The position numbers and the translations under genes were made by a program. From positions 83,840,340 through 83,900,339 of the forward strand of contig CM043971.1 of the NCBI GenBank assembly GCA_014529385.2: a stretch of 60,000 nt of DNA, in the 5' to 3' direction. Each line of letters starts with the position of its first letter. The stretch's first letter is position 1. The stretch comes from Adiantum capillus-veneris (Eukaryota; Streptophyta; Polypodiopsida; Polypodiales; Pteridaceae). Positions 11,284 to 22,365 of this stretch are shown one piece after another. Below the pieces are notes generated by a model. The model was not told the DNA's origin. It was given only the letters and a program-made list of their open reading frames with translations, and searched no databases.

Positions 11284-11514
11284 TCATGTGTCAAAAATAT
11301 ACAAAGGGTATACCAGACCACTCCTAGCACCTCTGGCTATCACCAATGATCCCCTATGCATTTGAAATGATCGCTCTCCAAGTAGTACACAATGTCCACT
11401 ACTTTGTAAACTGACGCACTGAAATGAGACTCTGGTTGAGTCTTGGCACATAACGTACATCTCGTAGCATAAGAAATGCATTGCTAGGTAAAGATATGCA
11501 TACATCTCCAACAC
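11284..11514 (-). pseudogene. GAG-pre-integrase start of copia E
   Basis: The frame includes RGSLVIARGARSGLVYPLYI, the pre-integrase signature that follows copia protease. It stops soon after, where the zinc-binding HHCC part of integrase should follow. It overlaps the end of the protease frame, which means a frameshift. Confidence 0.6.
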
Positions 11515-11860
11515 CCTCTATATCATATGGTGAATCATTAACAAACTGCACACAACCAAGTCTCCCACTAGTGAAAGAGCAAAATAAATCACGATGTGGC
11601 GTCACGTAAAAAACTGCATGCTCTTCTAGTAAAAAACGCGTAGACAATGTGCTATCCCAAGACACAAAGTAGTCTGAAGGCAAGTTGGACTCAAAAGTGA
11701 CATGCCCGTCATCTGCATACTCTGTAGCATATGTCCTCATAGTAGCACCATGCATCTACCTCTTCCGCTGCCTCATATGCCTGAAGCAATGTTGCCTAAT
11801 ACGCCCATCATGGCCGCAGTGCCAACATGTCAGTCGCGATCGTGAGCGAGAACCGCCTCT
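11399..11860 (-). pseudogene. Zinc knuckle and protease of copia E
   Basis: Upstream, at about 11845-11765, the minus strand encodes CWHCGHDGRIRQHC, a gag zinc knuckle in which the expected histidine is arginine. A stop precedes the next 118-residue frame (11755-11399). That frame carries the copia protease context VTPHRDLFCSFTSG, VEGVGDVCISLP-like text and VRYVPRLNQSLISVRQF. The catalytic DSG triad is not clean (the frame reads VSWDSTLSTRF, where W-[IL]-DSA/G is expected), so the enzyme is probably dead. Confidence 0.65.
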
Positions 11861-12869
11861 AACCTGAAGCGTTTCCATATCCATGCCAAAATTATGGCAA
11901 ACAAAGTGGGAGGTAACTTGACCACTACACAATGCTCAAAAGGATGATCAATTGCATCAAAATTGATGCTCACATATACATAAAACAACTCCACAATCTG
12001 CAAACTCAGCAAGCATAAACTGGGACAAACTGCTCAACCGAGCATAAAGCGCATAACCATATACGCAAGTACAGAGAAAACTAGCTCAAAACGCGTCCCA
12101 TAAGAGAAACTGCTTGCAAAAATTTGCAAAAACCCGTGAAGCCTATGACTAGCCTGTATTATAGCCACACAAGCATACACAAATCCTCACTCCTGCGAGA
12201 GTGGGTACAAGAACACCAGACTATGTCCAAACTGAAAAAAACCTGTCAAAGTGAGAGTAAACACTCGATCACTGTCCAAGTGGGAATATATCGACCACTA
12301 TACCATGGCGAGAATCTAGGAAAAATCCGCCAGAGTTTCCTTTGGAAATTGAGCAAAAACTCAAAAATTCTCACCAAATACGCATGACAATACACATTGT
12401 CTCAGTAGAAAAATCCACAAATGGTCTACATGCAATGCCAAAAGCCTGACAAACTGACCGAGTAGCTCTATGGACGTGCATCTATCCAAAAAACACATTA
12501 AACCTGTAAACCTGCTACCTGTGAGCTATGGCTAGCTCAAATTGTATCTGCATAATGCATACCTAGCATGAAACTGCACAAAACCGTGCTAAAAAGGCTC
12601 TCTGAAATGCCCAACACATTCATACAATGTGCATGAACCCGTAACCGGATCTGTAACAATCCGAAAGTCACATCCCAAAGTATCGCTTGCATGCACAAAA
12701 ACAAGGTGAATTCTCTCTCAAATAGCACCACAGTGTGCCATACATAGTCAAAGATGCAAACCGCATCACTCTCTACACTGTAGGAATCAAACGGCAAAAC
12801 CTTGATATGTCGAGATTGTTGACAGGCTGCTGCAAAAAATTCAGCACTCAGAATTTCAAAAATTTGATA

Positions 12870-13165
12870 TGACCAGCACGTCCAGAATGTGCCAAAATCT
12901 CAGGGTAGACTCTTGGATCACAAACATCTGAGTCCGAGTGTGAGAGATATGTAAAAAACCTCCGTTTTCGGTCCAAAAACGTAGCATAAACTTGCTACTA
13001 TTACACTTGTTGTGATTTAGAGCAAAACTTGTTGTGATTTAGAGCAGAACTTTAGAAATGAACATCACCATCGCGTCCGGAATGTGCCAAAACCCCAACC
13101 TATACTCTTGGATCATATCCATCCGACTTTGTGTGACAGAGATATGCAAAAATCACTGTTTGGGA
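12870..13165. repeat. Repeats in the leader of copia E
   Basis: A roughly 110-base direct repeat (12875-12985 and about 13073-13185) shares gaatgtgccaaaa, ctcttggatca and gagatatg. Between the copies lies a 23-base tandem pair (acttgttgtgatttagagca, 13004-13049). These are in the untranslated leader between the primer site and gag. Confidence 0.7.
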
Positions 13166-13390
13166 GCCAAAAACAGTAAAAACAAGCTGCACCACTTCTT
13201 GTTCCTGCTCTTTTTCTGCAAAATTCAGCAATGGCTTGCTACACAAGCTGTATACATGCTGAATATATATGCCTAAGCTGAGATCTGACACCGTCGAGCC
13301 ATATCCACCTCCGCCGAGCTCAAGTCGCCATGTCCGAGTTCCGTCGCTTTCGTCTCGCCGCCGGGAAGCCGTCGCATGCATGTCACCAAA

Positions 13391-13402
13391 GCTTTGATAC
13401 CA
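13391..13402 (-). promoter_or_regulatory. Primer binding site of copia E
   Basis: The minus strand reads TGGTATCAAAGC two bases after the LTR end. It is one base different from the TGGTATCAGAGC sites of copia A, B and D, which are complementary to the 3' end of initiator-Met tRNA. Confidence 0.85.
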
Positions 13403-13404
13403 AT

Positions 13405-13736
<332 letters not shown>

Positions 13737-13741
13737 TAAAA
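13737..13741. repeat. Target site duplication TAAAA (right) of copia E
   Basis: Exact copy of 10312-10316. Confidence 0.9.
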
Positions 13742-14607
13742 CACTCCGAGGTTTTAGAGGGGCCAGTGTGGACTCTCCTTTGGAGAAAGGAGAGATATGA
13801 AGATTTCCAAAGCCAAGCACAGAACGCAATGCATTGTAAAAGTGGTCGAAGCAAAATACCCCCCTTTCAACCAACGCTCTTCGAGTGCTAGTGTTATATA
13901 GTAGCTTGGCCATCGATGCATGGAATGCATCAAAAGTACCTATAATGCAATCCACTAGTTGCGAGTCATCTTTGTCGAAGGGATAGATATCTGCAACAAA
14001 AAAGTTAAACAATGAAGTGAAAAATATCTAGTGGATGTTAGTAAACGCACAATTTGATTGGTGAGCTGGAAACCCTGTCGGCGTTGGTCTGAGACACAGC
14101 TCTGAGTGCATATATGCATGTTCAATGAGCACCTCTTTGATTGTTTTGCTCGTTTGTGACAAGAAAAAATATTTCACCCTACCTTTGTAACTGTTCACAA
14201 ATTCATTTCTCGTGGGCTTTCTCTTTCTCATATGTAGGAGAACCCTGCTTCCAATGATAATGGTGGTGGAAAGCCAATGACCATTGTCCAAAATTGAAGC
14301 TGTTAAATATTTCCATAGACTTAATACTTGCGGATGGTTGTCGAGGTCGTGTTTTCTCCGTTAGTGCTTCTTTGACGGCATAAATATGCACAACACAACA
14401 AAGAGAGGGAGAGTGTTCAATAGTGTCATAAGAGCATGCAATCGAATGTGAGTAGAATAATAATTTGAGCGCAAGTAGATGGGAACGAGTGAAAATAGCA
14501 TGAAATCTCTCATATAAAAAAAGTGCGCACAACTGCATTGAGTGTGAGTTATGCCATATTTGTCCTGTATTTGATGCTGACAATAGAGAGATTCGAGAAA
14601 ATTGCAA
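13742..14607 (-). pseudogene. Right part of decayed ORF split by copia E
   Basis: Minus-strand frames at 14607-14203 and 14012-13742 read as continuous protein-like sequence with a few breaks. The lower block includes YPFDKDDSQLVDCIIGTFDA and stops at the copia E boundary. A similar YPFDQDDYRCLV motif occurs in the decayed minus-strand ORF at about 45.2 kb, so both may belong to one repeated family. No known domain is recognised. Confidence 0.3.
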
Positions 14608-14783
14608 CGTATATTATTATCAAACAACTAAAAATTGTTGTGAAAATACAAAAATTTGACATAAAAATAAGGAAAAATCGAGATACCATTACGATAGCCC
14701 GCCATCCATTGGTCATGCAACATTCTCTCTCTATCGCTAAAAGGATTAAATTTGAGTCCAAACTTTTCCTAATGTACGCACGC

Positions 14784-14913
14784 CGTATCAAGAACAATTT
14801 TAGTGGCCAAAAATTGTTGGGTACTTAGAACAACTTGTTAAACAATTAACACATGTCGTATCAAGAACAATTTTAGTGGCCAAAAATTATCGGGTACTTA
14901 GAACAACTTGTTA
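14784..14913. repeat. 57-bp direct duplication, 73-base period
   Basis: cgtatcaagaacaattttag through gaacaacttgtta occurs at 14784-14840 and 14857-14913 with about two mismatches and a 16-base spacer. Confidence 0.92.
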
Positions 14914-15320
14914 CAATTGTTGCTAAACAACATTAACGGATGGTTGTTTATGTATATAGCAAGGCCATATATTGTTAATGAAAACTTTTCATTATTTGTA
15001 TCTAAATGTGATTTATATTTCACATTCTATTACGTTTCAAACGTTTTAGCAAGGCTTGCACGTAATTGCACTAGGAAGTATTTAGTTTCTTCTCAGATCT
15101 ATTTACTCTCCTCTTTGACGTGTGCTATGAGCATCACATTTGCCATATGTATTGGTAGTTATAGTCATGAAAATGCAGGTTCGGATTAGTTTTTTGCTAA
15201 AGGCATGCACACTAGGTGTTATGGTCCCCAGTGTTTAGCAAAAGCTAATTTGGAGCGGCATGTAGATTCATGAAATTGATAGCTTTTGAAGCATTTCACA
15301 CAATATGTGCAGTATCTCTA
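14914..15320. other. No recognisable gene
   Basis: AT-rich sequence. The 93-codon frame at 14908-15189 has no recognisable motif. Confidence 0.45.
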
Positions 15321-15660
15321 CGAGCTTAGTTGTGGGTCTATCAATCACCAATAGAGGTCATGGCTTGGTTTGGGTGGTGATAGATAAGTTGACTAAACTT
15401 TGTATGGTTTATTCAATCCACTCTTACAATCTCTAAAGTTAACCAAGTTGGTTGTTTTTAACATTGTTGATTACTCAGCAATGTTGCCTGGAATTGTGCT
15501 CCAAGTTTACCAATCATTTTGGAGGATTGTCTGTAAATGGTGGGAAACACACCTAAGTACTACCAGTCATCCATAGATACCAAGGAGATTACAAGTGTTG
15601 ATCTTGTGCTAAAGAATATGCTCTGTGTGTACGTTCGCACCAAGCATGATCCAATTGAAT
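15321..15660 (+). pseudogene. Ty3/gypsy integrase remnant
   Basis: In shifting plus-strand frames the translation gives LSITNRGHGLVWVVIDKLTK, then FWRIVCKWWETHLSTTSHP and LVLKNMLCVYVRTKHDP. These follow the order of the gypsy integrase core (the VVVDRLTK region, the second catalytic block, then the DGQTER-type and VNRVLEDMLRAYV-type region). Stops and indels separate the pieces, so no product is expected. Confidence 0.6.
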
Positions 15661-15762
15661 AGGTTATCTCTCTAGTTGGACTTCATATAAAGGGAGAAGA
15701 GGTATTCTTTTAGACACCTCTTCATTGTGATAGCTCATTTAGCATACTCAAGTGATTTCTAA

Positions 15763-15983
15763 ATGGAGTCACTACACTATGTTGGATATGGGCCGGTCAC
15801 ACAAGATGGTTGCAAAGAGACAACAATATGGAAAATCAAGATGCTCTTCTTGATTTCATTGAACCTCCTACTGCACCCTGCTTTTGTCAAAGGGACAGTT
15901 GGATCCATGAAGGATGCCACTGTGGAAAAAAAAACATCACTTTTGTTTTGGAGGACAAAAATGCTTCTCCAAGGGGGGAGTAA
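15763..15983 (+). pseudogene. Gypsy pol 3' end and purine tract
   Basis: Degraded C-terminal pol text (FVLEDKNASPRG in one frame) ends in the purine-rich aaggggggagtaa. This is typical of the polypurine tract that primes plus-strand synthesis next to a 3' LTR. Confidence 0.4.
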
Positions 15984-16190
15984 TGTCAGGTCTAAGGTAG
16001 AACTGGGGTGGGCATGACCCAATCTACACATGCATAGTTCATGGGGCTCCTAAAATAGGGACCACGGGAATATTTAGGGCAAGGTTGGGAGGAGATGAGC
16101 ATGCCCTAGTTCCCTTGTCCTCATAAAGATTGAGCGAGCAAGGGATGAAGCTCGGTGTATTTTTGTTTACGTCTTGCTCAGGATGCAACT
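15984..16190 (+). repeat. Probable start of a gypsy 3' LTR
   Basis: TGTCAGGTCTAAGG follows the purine tract directly, as an LTR should. The far end and the partner LTR were not found, so the extent is uncertain. Confidence 0.35.
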
Positions 16191-16270
16191 GATTTGTGAC
16201 GGCTGGTTGGCTTAGGTCAATGTGCTCATTACGATGCTTGGGGTCGCGGGCTCGAGCTCCATACAACATG
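16190..16270 (+). repeat. tRNA-like (SINE-like) segment
   Basis: The stretch from ttggcttaggtcaa (box-A-like) to ggtcgcgggctcgagctcc (box-B/T-arm-like) has the spacing of a tRNA body. The acceptor stem does not close, so it is more likely a tRNA-derived SINE head than a tRNA gene. Confidence 0.35.
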
Positions 16271-16275
16271 ACTTT

Positions 16276-17038
16276 AACCTCAAGGTGTGACGCATCTTAC
16301 CAACTAATATGGTGTGGAATCTCAAGAGATTCTACCTAATAAAGTGAAGAAGAGCTAGTAGGGAGGTTAGTGATGCCCTTGGGTGCTACAACGTACTCAA
16401 CTCATTTGGTAGACAAACAGTTGCATTTTTGACACTGAGAGATACATGAGACTATAGGAACAATGAATGCAAGACATAAGCAGAATTAAACCTTTTAGTG
16501 GGTGTGGATGATTCTGAAATCATTCTTTTGAGGGGAATCAGTGCATATGCCTTTTGTGGTTGAAGAGTAAAGGAAAAGTAAATGCCAGATAGTGGACGAG
16601 GCAGGCAAGGGAAAGAGCAACATATGCATCAGTGTTGGAGTAGCCCGTGTGTGGGGGCCACACGACTGGATGAGGGAGAAGGGGTTGGGTGAGGATAGGC
16701 AAAAGTTATTTTTTTAATATTGATGGCGTTGCATAGGGGACAATGAACTCATTGTGGTGTGAGGGTTGGCACAAAATGCTTAATAATGTGCGTGATGAGC
16801 AGAACCCCCTCTACTACATGGTAGTTTTGGTCATTGCATCGCATTGAGTGAAAGAATCTCTAAAGATTCCACATAATAGAAATACACCCCTTCTTCCCCT
16901 AGTGTGTTTTTAGTTTTTACCATTTTGACCTTTGGCGACCCACGGGTGTCTTTGTAACAATTTTTACTTCCCCCTTGGGGTTGACACCATTTGTGGCACT
17001 CCAAGGGGGTCAAGTAATAGAAAGTTAACTACTTTTGT
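16276..17038. other. No gene; short self-palindromes at both sides
   Basis: gtggaatctcaagagattc near 16313 and its near-inverse gaatctctaaagattccac near 16853 bracket about 560 bases without coding signal. Each is also a palindrome by itself. Confidence 0.3.
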
Positions 17039-17176
<138 letters not shown>

Positions 17177-17180
17177 TAAC

Positions 17181-17300
17181 GTTGTAGGAAGCTATCCCAA
17201 GAGACGTTAAAGATCTATCCAACATCAGAGTTGAACTCACAACTTGTTAGTCAAGAGGGAAATGGCATAACCAATCTACCACACTTGGGTGATAGAAAGG
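17181..17300 (-). repeat. tRNA-derived SINE-like element
   Basis: The minus strand carries TGGTAGATTGG, which fits the pol III box A consensus TRGYNNANNNG. After 34 bases comes GTTCAACTC, which fits box B GWTCRANNC. The 3' side runs into the (CT)n/poly-C tract. It lies immediately downstream of the LINE 3' end, on the same strand. Confidence 0.5.
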
Positions 17301-17335
17301 TTATACCATTTTCCTCTTTTTATTAGTCTAGACCA

Positions 17336-17524
17336 TCAAGGGGCGAGAAGCTTGTTGTGCACCTTGAGGCCTTCCCATTTTCCTCCTTGAGAGAACAATT
17401 TTGCCTTGCTAACCATGTCCTTAGACATAAATGCCCATGCTTGGTCTTGCTTGGAAATAACCACAAGGAATCTAACACACTGGGCCTTTACATGGATAGC
17501 AGGGTTGAGAATCCCTATTCCTTC
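17336..17524 (-). pseudogene. LINE-1 C-terminal part (left of copia A)
   Basis: The minus frame gives EGIGILNPAIHVKAQ and then AWAFMSKDMV. This is the conserved GGLGI-N segment that follows the RT thumb in plant L1-like LINEs. It continues the reading of the LINE RT found to the right of copia A (22586-23790), showing that copia A landed inside one LINE copy. Confidence 0.7.
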
Positions 17525-17751
17525 TGTTACCATATACATGTGGTAGTGATGTGTGTGAACACACTAGGACCGCCGGGGCATTTTTTCCCTCTTTGGGAGG
17601 TTTTCCCCCCCGTGCATTGTATCTACGCCCATCACTCTAGGGCTATCTATCTTTCCATTGCACACTAAGTAAAACACTCTCCATTGTGTGCCTTGAGCTT
17701 CCTTCGTCTTCTCCAAGCTGTGTGTGTTTCTCTGCAACCCTAATTCCAACA
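17525..17751 (+). repeat. 5' LTR of copia A (227 bp)
   Basis: TGTTACCATATACATG to CCTAATTCCAACA, with TGTT/AACA termini. Confidence 0.93.
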
Positions 17752-17753
17752 AT

Positions 17754-17765
17754 TGGTATCAGAGC
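17754..17765 (+). promoter_or_regulatory. Primer binding site of copia A
   Basis: TGGTATCAGAGC, two bases after the LTR; complementary to the 3' end of plant initiator-Met tRNA. Confidence 0.92.
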
Positions 17766-18023
17766 AGGTCACGTCCTCCCGGGCATAGTCGCCAGCTGCT
17801 CCAGCACACGCCTGCTCACTTTCTCCGATTTCAGTGAGCTTTGGCCCACTACAGGCAGTACTGCACAGGCTATTTCGTCATTTTGTGTAGAATTTCTGTC
17901 AGTGCCGTTTCCTGCATTACAGGTGCCTTACAGTCTTCTACGGTTTGTGCTATATAGCACAGGTTGTTCCCGCTCCGTTTCTCCTATTTTCTGGCAGTTT
18001 TCACATCAGGTGCAGCATTTACC

Positions 18024-18617
18024 ATGGCTGACAACAACAACACAGATGTGTTCAAGATGTTTGCTGCTGAGGACAGGTTGGATGGGAACAACTACCCTAT
18101 GTGGGCTTATATGATGCAACATGTTCTTGTGTCAAAGGGTGTCTGGAACATCGTGCAGGGCATTGATGTACGTCCTGGTTCTGAGGATGTAGGCGATGTT
18201 GAGGATGTTGCAGGTCTTGCTGCAAGGATTGCAACTGTTAGAGTTGTTTTGCCTACGGCAGAACAAGCTCGTTGGGATGTTAAGGATGCACATGCTCATG
18301 CATTGATTGCGTTGTCTGTGAATCGCACCATTGTTCCTCACATCCGTTCAACAAAATCAGCAAAACAGGCTTGGGATATTTTAGCAGGTCTTTATGCAAG
18401 CCGCAATGAGGCTAAAATTGCTTTGTTACGTAAAGAGCTGGAGTCGAAGATTATGCATGAGGAAGATGATATTGACACTTTCCTTGATAGTGTCAAGGAT
18501 ATCAATGAGCAACTTATTTCTGCAGGTGAAGTGATTCAGACAGTTCCCTTGTGCAGACTGTTCTTGATGCCTTACCAGATTCCTACCAGACTTTTGCTAG
18601 TACTTGGAGACTTATGA
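18024..18617 (+). pseudogene. Copia A gag (N-terminal frame)
   Basis: Starts MADNNNTDVFKMFAAEDRL and contains the copia gag fold (NYPMWAYMMQHVL, KQAWDILAGLYASRNEAKI, LLRKELESKIM). Homologous reading leaves this frame near 18536 and resumes in the -1 frame as DSSLVQTVLDALPDSYQTF, so the last codons to 18617 are out of register. Copia B has the identical junction. The ATG at 18024 is chosen because the sequence upstream is untranslated leader. Confidence 0.75.
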
Positions 18618-20185
18618 CCCAAGGAAATCCAGAAGTTGTCAAGTTTGATGCATTATGCACATTGTTGTTGCAAGAGTCACTGTCCAGAAAAAACAGGACT
18701 AGACAGTGTGCAGTTGAACAGGCTTTTATTGCTTCTCAAAGAAAGGGTGGTAACAGCAATGCAGCCACTTCTTATGGTTCTGCTGCGAGTGGCAAAAATT
18801 CTGTTAATAATGCTTCTGCTGGCAGCACTTCGTCTGGCAATTCTTGTGATAAGGGAAAAAAGAAGATGCGTTGCCATTATTGTAAAGCCAATGATCACTT
18901 GATCAAGTCGTGTCCTAAGTTGAAGGCCAAAGAGGCTAAGAAGAAAGAGGGTGGTTCCACTACAAATGCAGCCATTGTTGAGTCTTCTGTGAAAGGAGAC
19001 TGTAATGCTGATGTTGATGTAGAATGGGCTTTTAGCGCAGAGTGCACTTACAATCCTGCTGTCCATGATGCATGCTTGTCAGTTGCTGCAGATTCACATG
19101 TGTGGTATTTCGACAGTGGTGCTACAAAGCACATTACCTCACATCGTGAATTGTTTACCTCTCTCGAGTCTGTCCCTCATGGGAATTCAGTCACTTGTGC
19201 CAACAACGCCTCTTATCCAGTTCAGGGAGTTGGAAAGATTGTGCTCTGTGCTGCTAATGGCAGTTCCTTCACACTTGTTGATGCACTTTATGTACCTGGG
19301 ATCAAGAAGAATCTCTTGTCTATATCCGCACTTGCTAGACTTGGACTTGTAGTCAAATTTGTGGATGACAGATGTACAGTTCATGATCTCAGTTTTGGTG
19401 ATGAAATTGTTGCATGTGGCCTTTTGTGTCGTGGGTTGTATAAGCTCACTTTGTATGACAAGTGTGGACAAAATTTTGCAAATGCTGTTGCAGATTCAAG
19501 GGCTATTTCAGATGCAAAACTTTGGCATGCACTTTTTGGTCATCTAAATTTTGTCAGTTTGCTGCGTTTGCAGAAATCTAATATGGTTGCTTCTTTGCCA
19601 CCTCTTGAAGCACCTGTCGAACATGTTTGTGAAGGCTGTATTTTGGGTAAGATGCAGCATTCTAAGTTTCCAAAGGATGGTTCAATTCGGGCCACATGCA
19701 GGTTGCAGCTTGTGCATAGTGATGTTTGTGGGCCCATGCAAACTCCGTCGTTGGTCAATTACGTGTACTTCGTGACTTTCATTAAAGATTACTCCAGGCA
19801 TGCATGGGTATTTCCGCTTAAAGCGAAGTCCGAAGTTTTTATGTGCTTCAAACATTTTCTGGCTATGGCAGAAAATGTCTCGAAATGTACTATGGGCACC
19901 CTCCGTTCCGATCGAGGGGGGGAGTATATGTCTCATGAATTTAATGCATTTTTGGCTAGTCGTGGGATAAAACACCAATGTACAGTTCCTTATACACCTC
20001 AGCAAAATGGTGTTGCTGAGAGGAAAAACAGGTCACTGACGGAAATGGCACGATGTATGGTCAAAAGTCAAGCTTTACCGCATTCTGTTTGGCTTGAGGC
20101 CATCATGTGTGCCACTTATGTACTTAACAGGTGTCCTACGAAAGCCTTGCAGTCTATTACTCCATATGAAGCATGGCATGATTGA
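18530..20185 (+). pseudogene. Copia A gag end, protease and integrase
   Basis: This frame carries the end of gag, a complete zinc knuckle (CHYCKANDHLIKSC), protease with intact DSGA (WYFDSGATKHIT), and integrase. The integrase has the HHCC finger (WHALFGH...CEGC), the core aspartates (LVHSDVCGP, LRSDRGGEY) and glutamate (QQNGVAERKNR). It ends at TGA 20183-20185, where copia B has an arginine codon. It would act in polyprotein cutting and cDNA insertion if intact. Confidence 0.85.
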
Positions 20186-21163
20186 AAGCCTTCTATTGAG
20201 CACATGCGTGTTTTTGGCTGTTTTGCATATGCCTTGGTGCCACAAGTGCAACGCAGAAAATTGGATCATAAGGCTGTCAAATGTATTTTTGTTGGTTATA
20301 GTGCTGAAAGCAAAGGTTATAGGTTGTATCATCCGCAAACAAAACGTATTCTGGTTTCTCGGGATGTAGTGTTTGTGGAAGATTCTGTTCAGTCCTTGCT
20401 GTCATGTACTAGAGACAGTAATGTAAGCTCACATGACATTTATGACACTTTGTTGCCTCTTTTCAGTGGTGGAAATACGAATGTAAGTTCCAATGAGGCA
20501 AATGTACAGCCTATGGGGGTTTCTGAAAATGTTCTAGATCAGCCTATTACTGATGCAGATGTACATGATGTACTTGATGAGGAAAGGGCTGAAAATGAGG
20601 AGGCTAGAGGTATGCTGAAATGGCTGGTGCACACTTTGCGTGACAGTAAATTGGATGCACCTTTGTCTAGTCGTACTCGTTCAGGCTCTCGCCATGCATC
20701 TTATGCATCAGATTGTTATGCTTTGGCTGTGTCTAGCTTACATGATGTTGAGGAGCCTCTGTCTTTTGATGAAGCACAGAATTCAGAAAATTGGATGACT
20801 GCCATGCAATCAGAATATGATGCACTTGTAGAAAATGACACATGGACTTTATGTGATTTGCCTCCTGGCAAAAAGGCCATTGGTATGAAGCGGGTTTACA
20901 AGTTGAAACGCAAGCCGGATGGTGAGATCGATCGCCATAAGGCTCGACTTGTTGCAAAGGGTTATGCACCGCAAAAAGGCATAGATTATGAAGAGACTTT
21001 TTCTCCCACTTGTCGTTTGACTACTGTGCGTTTTCTATGTGCATTGGCAGCTCATTTTGGTTGGGATGTACATCAATCAGACATTGTTACTGCTTTCTTG
21101 AATGGTGACATATTTGAGGAAGTTTATGTAACGCAGCCTCGCGGTTTTGTCATAAAAGGATAA
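20186..21163 (+). pseudogene. Copia A integrase C-terminus and RT start
   Basis: Contains the integrase tail (VFGCFAYALVPQ, KCIFVGYSAESKGYRLYHP) and the RT N-terminus (WMTAMQSEYDAL, RLVAKGYAPQKGIDYEETFS). It stops at TAA 21161, where copia B has CAA. Confidence 0.8.
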
Positions 21164-22290
21164 GAGAACAAAGTGTGCAAATGTAACAAGGTTTTGTATG
21201 GGTTGAAGCAATCTCCTCGTGCTTGGTATGAGAAAGCTGACACTCATTTGGTCAAACAAGGCTTTCGTAACAGTCCAACAGAAAGCACATTGTATGTAAA
21301 GCGTGAGGTGATGTACTTCTCATTGTGGTTCTTTATGTTGATGATTTGCTGATCACTGGACCAAATGAGAGACATATTGCTGAATTTAAGGCTGATTTGA
21401 ATGCTACTTTCAAGATGAAAGATTTGGGGTTGTTGCATCATTATTTGGGTATACAGTTTAAGCAGTGTGATGGTGGCATTGCCTTGTGTCAGAAAAGTTA
21501 CATAGAGACATTGCTATGTAAGTTTGGACTTGAGGATTGCAAACCTATTGCCACTCCCATGGAAACAGGTTTGAAGTTGAGTCTACATGATGCTGGTGAT
21601 CGTGCTGATGTCACTCTTTACCAAACTGCTGTTGGGTGCCTCATTTATGTATGCAACACGAGGCCAGATATTCAGTTTGCAGTCTCACAGGTTAGCAGAT
21701 TTATGCATAGCCCAGGGTCTAAGCATTGGCAGGCTGTCAAGAGGATTTTCCGCTACCTTAGTGGCACTTTACATCTTGGCTTGTTTTATCCCAAGGGGGG
21801 ATCATTGCCGCCAGACTTACATGCTTTTTCGGACTCAGATTGGGCTGGTTGTTTTGACATGCGAGTGTCCACAAGTGGTTTTTGTTTCATGCTTGGCAGT
21901 TCATGTATATCATGGTTGAGCAAGAAGCAACCTACTGTGGCCACTTCGAGTTGTGAGGCTGAGTACATGGCAGTCTTCACAGCTACGGTTGAGTGTGTAT
22001 GGCTCAGACGCCTTATTGCTGATTTGGGTGTTGGACAGGACACTGCCAACACTATCTACACTGACAGTCAGAGCGCATTGGCAGTTGCAAGGAACCCAGT
22101 TTTTCATGCTCGCACAAAGCACATTGAGGTGCATTACCACTATGTCAGGGAGAGGCTCTCAGCATGAGAGATCAGCTTGGCTTATGTGCCAACACAGGAC
22201 AACCTTGCAGATCTTTTCACAAAGGCATTGTCTCGTGAGAAGCTTGAAGCTTTCCGCAAAGCTTTGGGTTTACTCCCGTTTGTGGACTGA
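21164..22290 (+). pseudogene. Copia A RT core and RNase H
   Basis: After a one-base loss near 21309 the frame from 21325 shows the catalytic box LYVDDLLITG, the RT connection (CNTRPDIQFAVSQVSRFM) and RNase H (FSDSDWAGC, SSCEAEYMAV, TDSQSALAVARNP). TGA at 22165 (GGA in copia B) cuts the C-terminus, which remains readable to about 22290 (lacking only the stop). Confidence 0.82.
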
Positions 22291-22365
22291 TCCTGTCCTC
22301 AGGGCATGGCACTTCCCTTTACTCATGTGCCAGCTCTCGTTCACCGCATCACTCCAGGGGGGATT

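Noticed and set aside
14203-14607. 134-codon frame as an independent intact gene
   Set aside because: It reads as part of the same decayed minus-strand sequence as 13742-14012 and has no recognisable domain.
16313-16876. MITE-like element with inverted ends (gtggaatctcaagagattc and its near-inverse)
   Set aside because: Each end is a palindrome by itself, so the inverted relationship is not independent evidence, and no target duplication is visible.
18530-18617. Programmed -1 frameshift as an established feature of copia A/B
   Set aside because: No slippery heptamer or clear stimulatory structure was seen, and the shift lies inside the gag domain; kept only as an open question.
18677-19066. 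Minus-strand frames opposite copia A and B coding
   Set aside because: They are shadows of the gag-pol frames and carry no motifs of their own.
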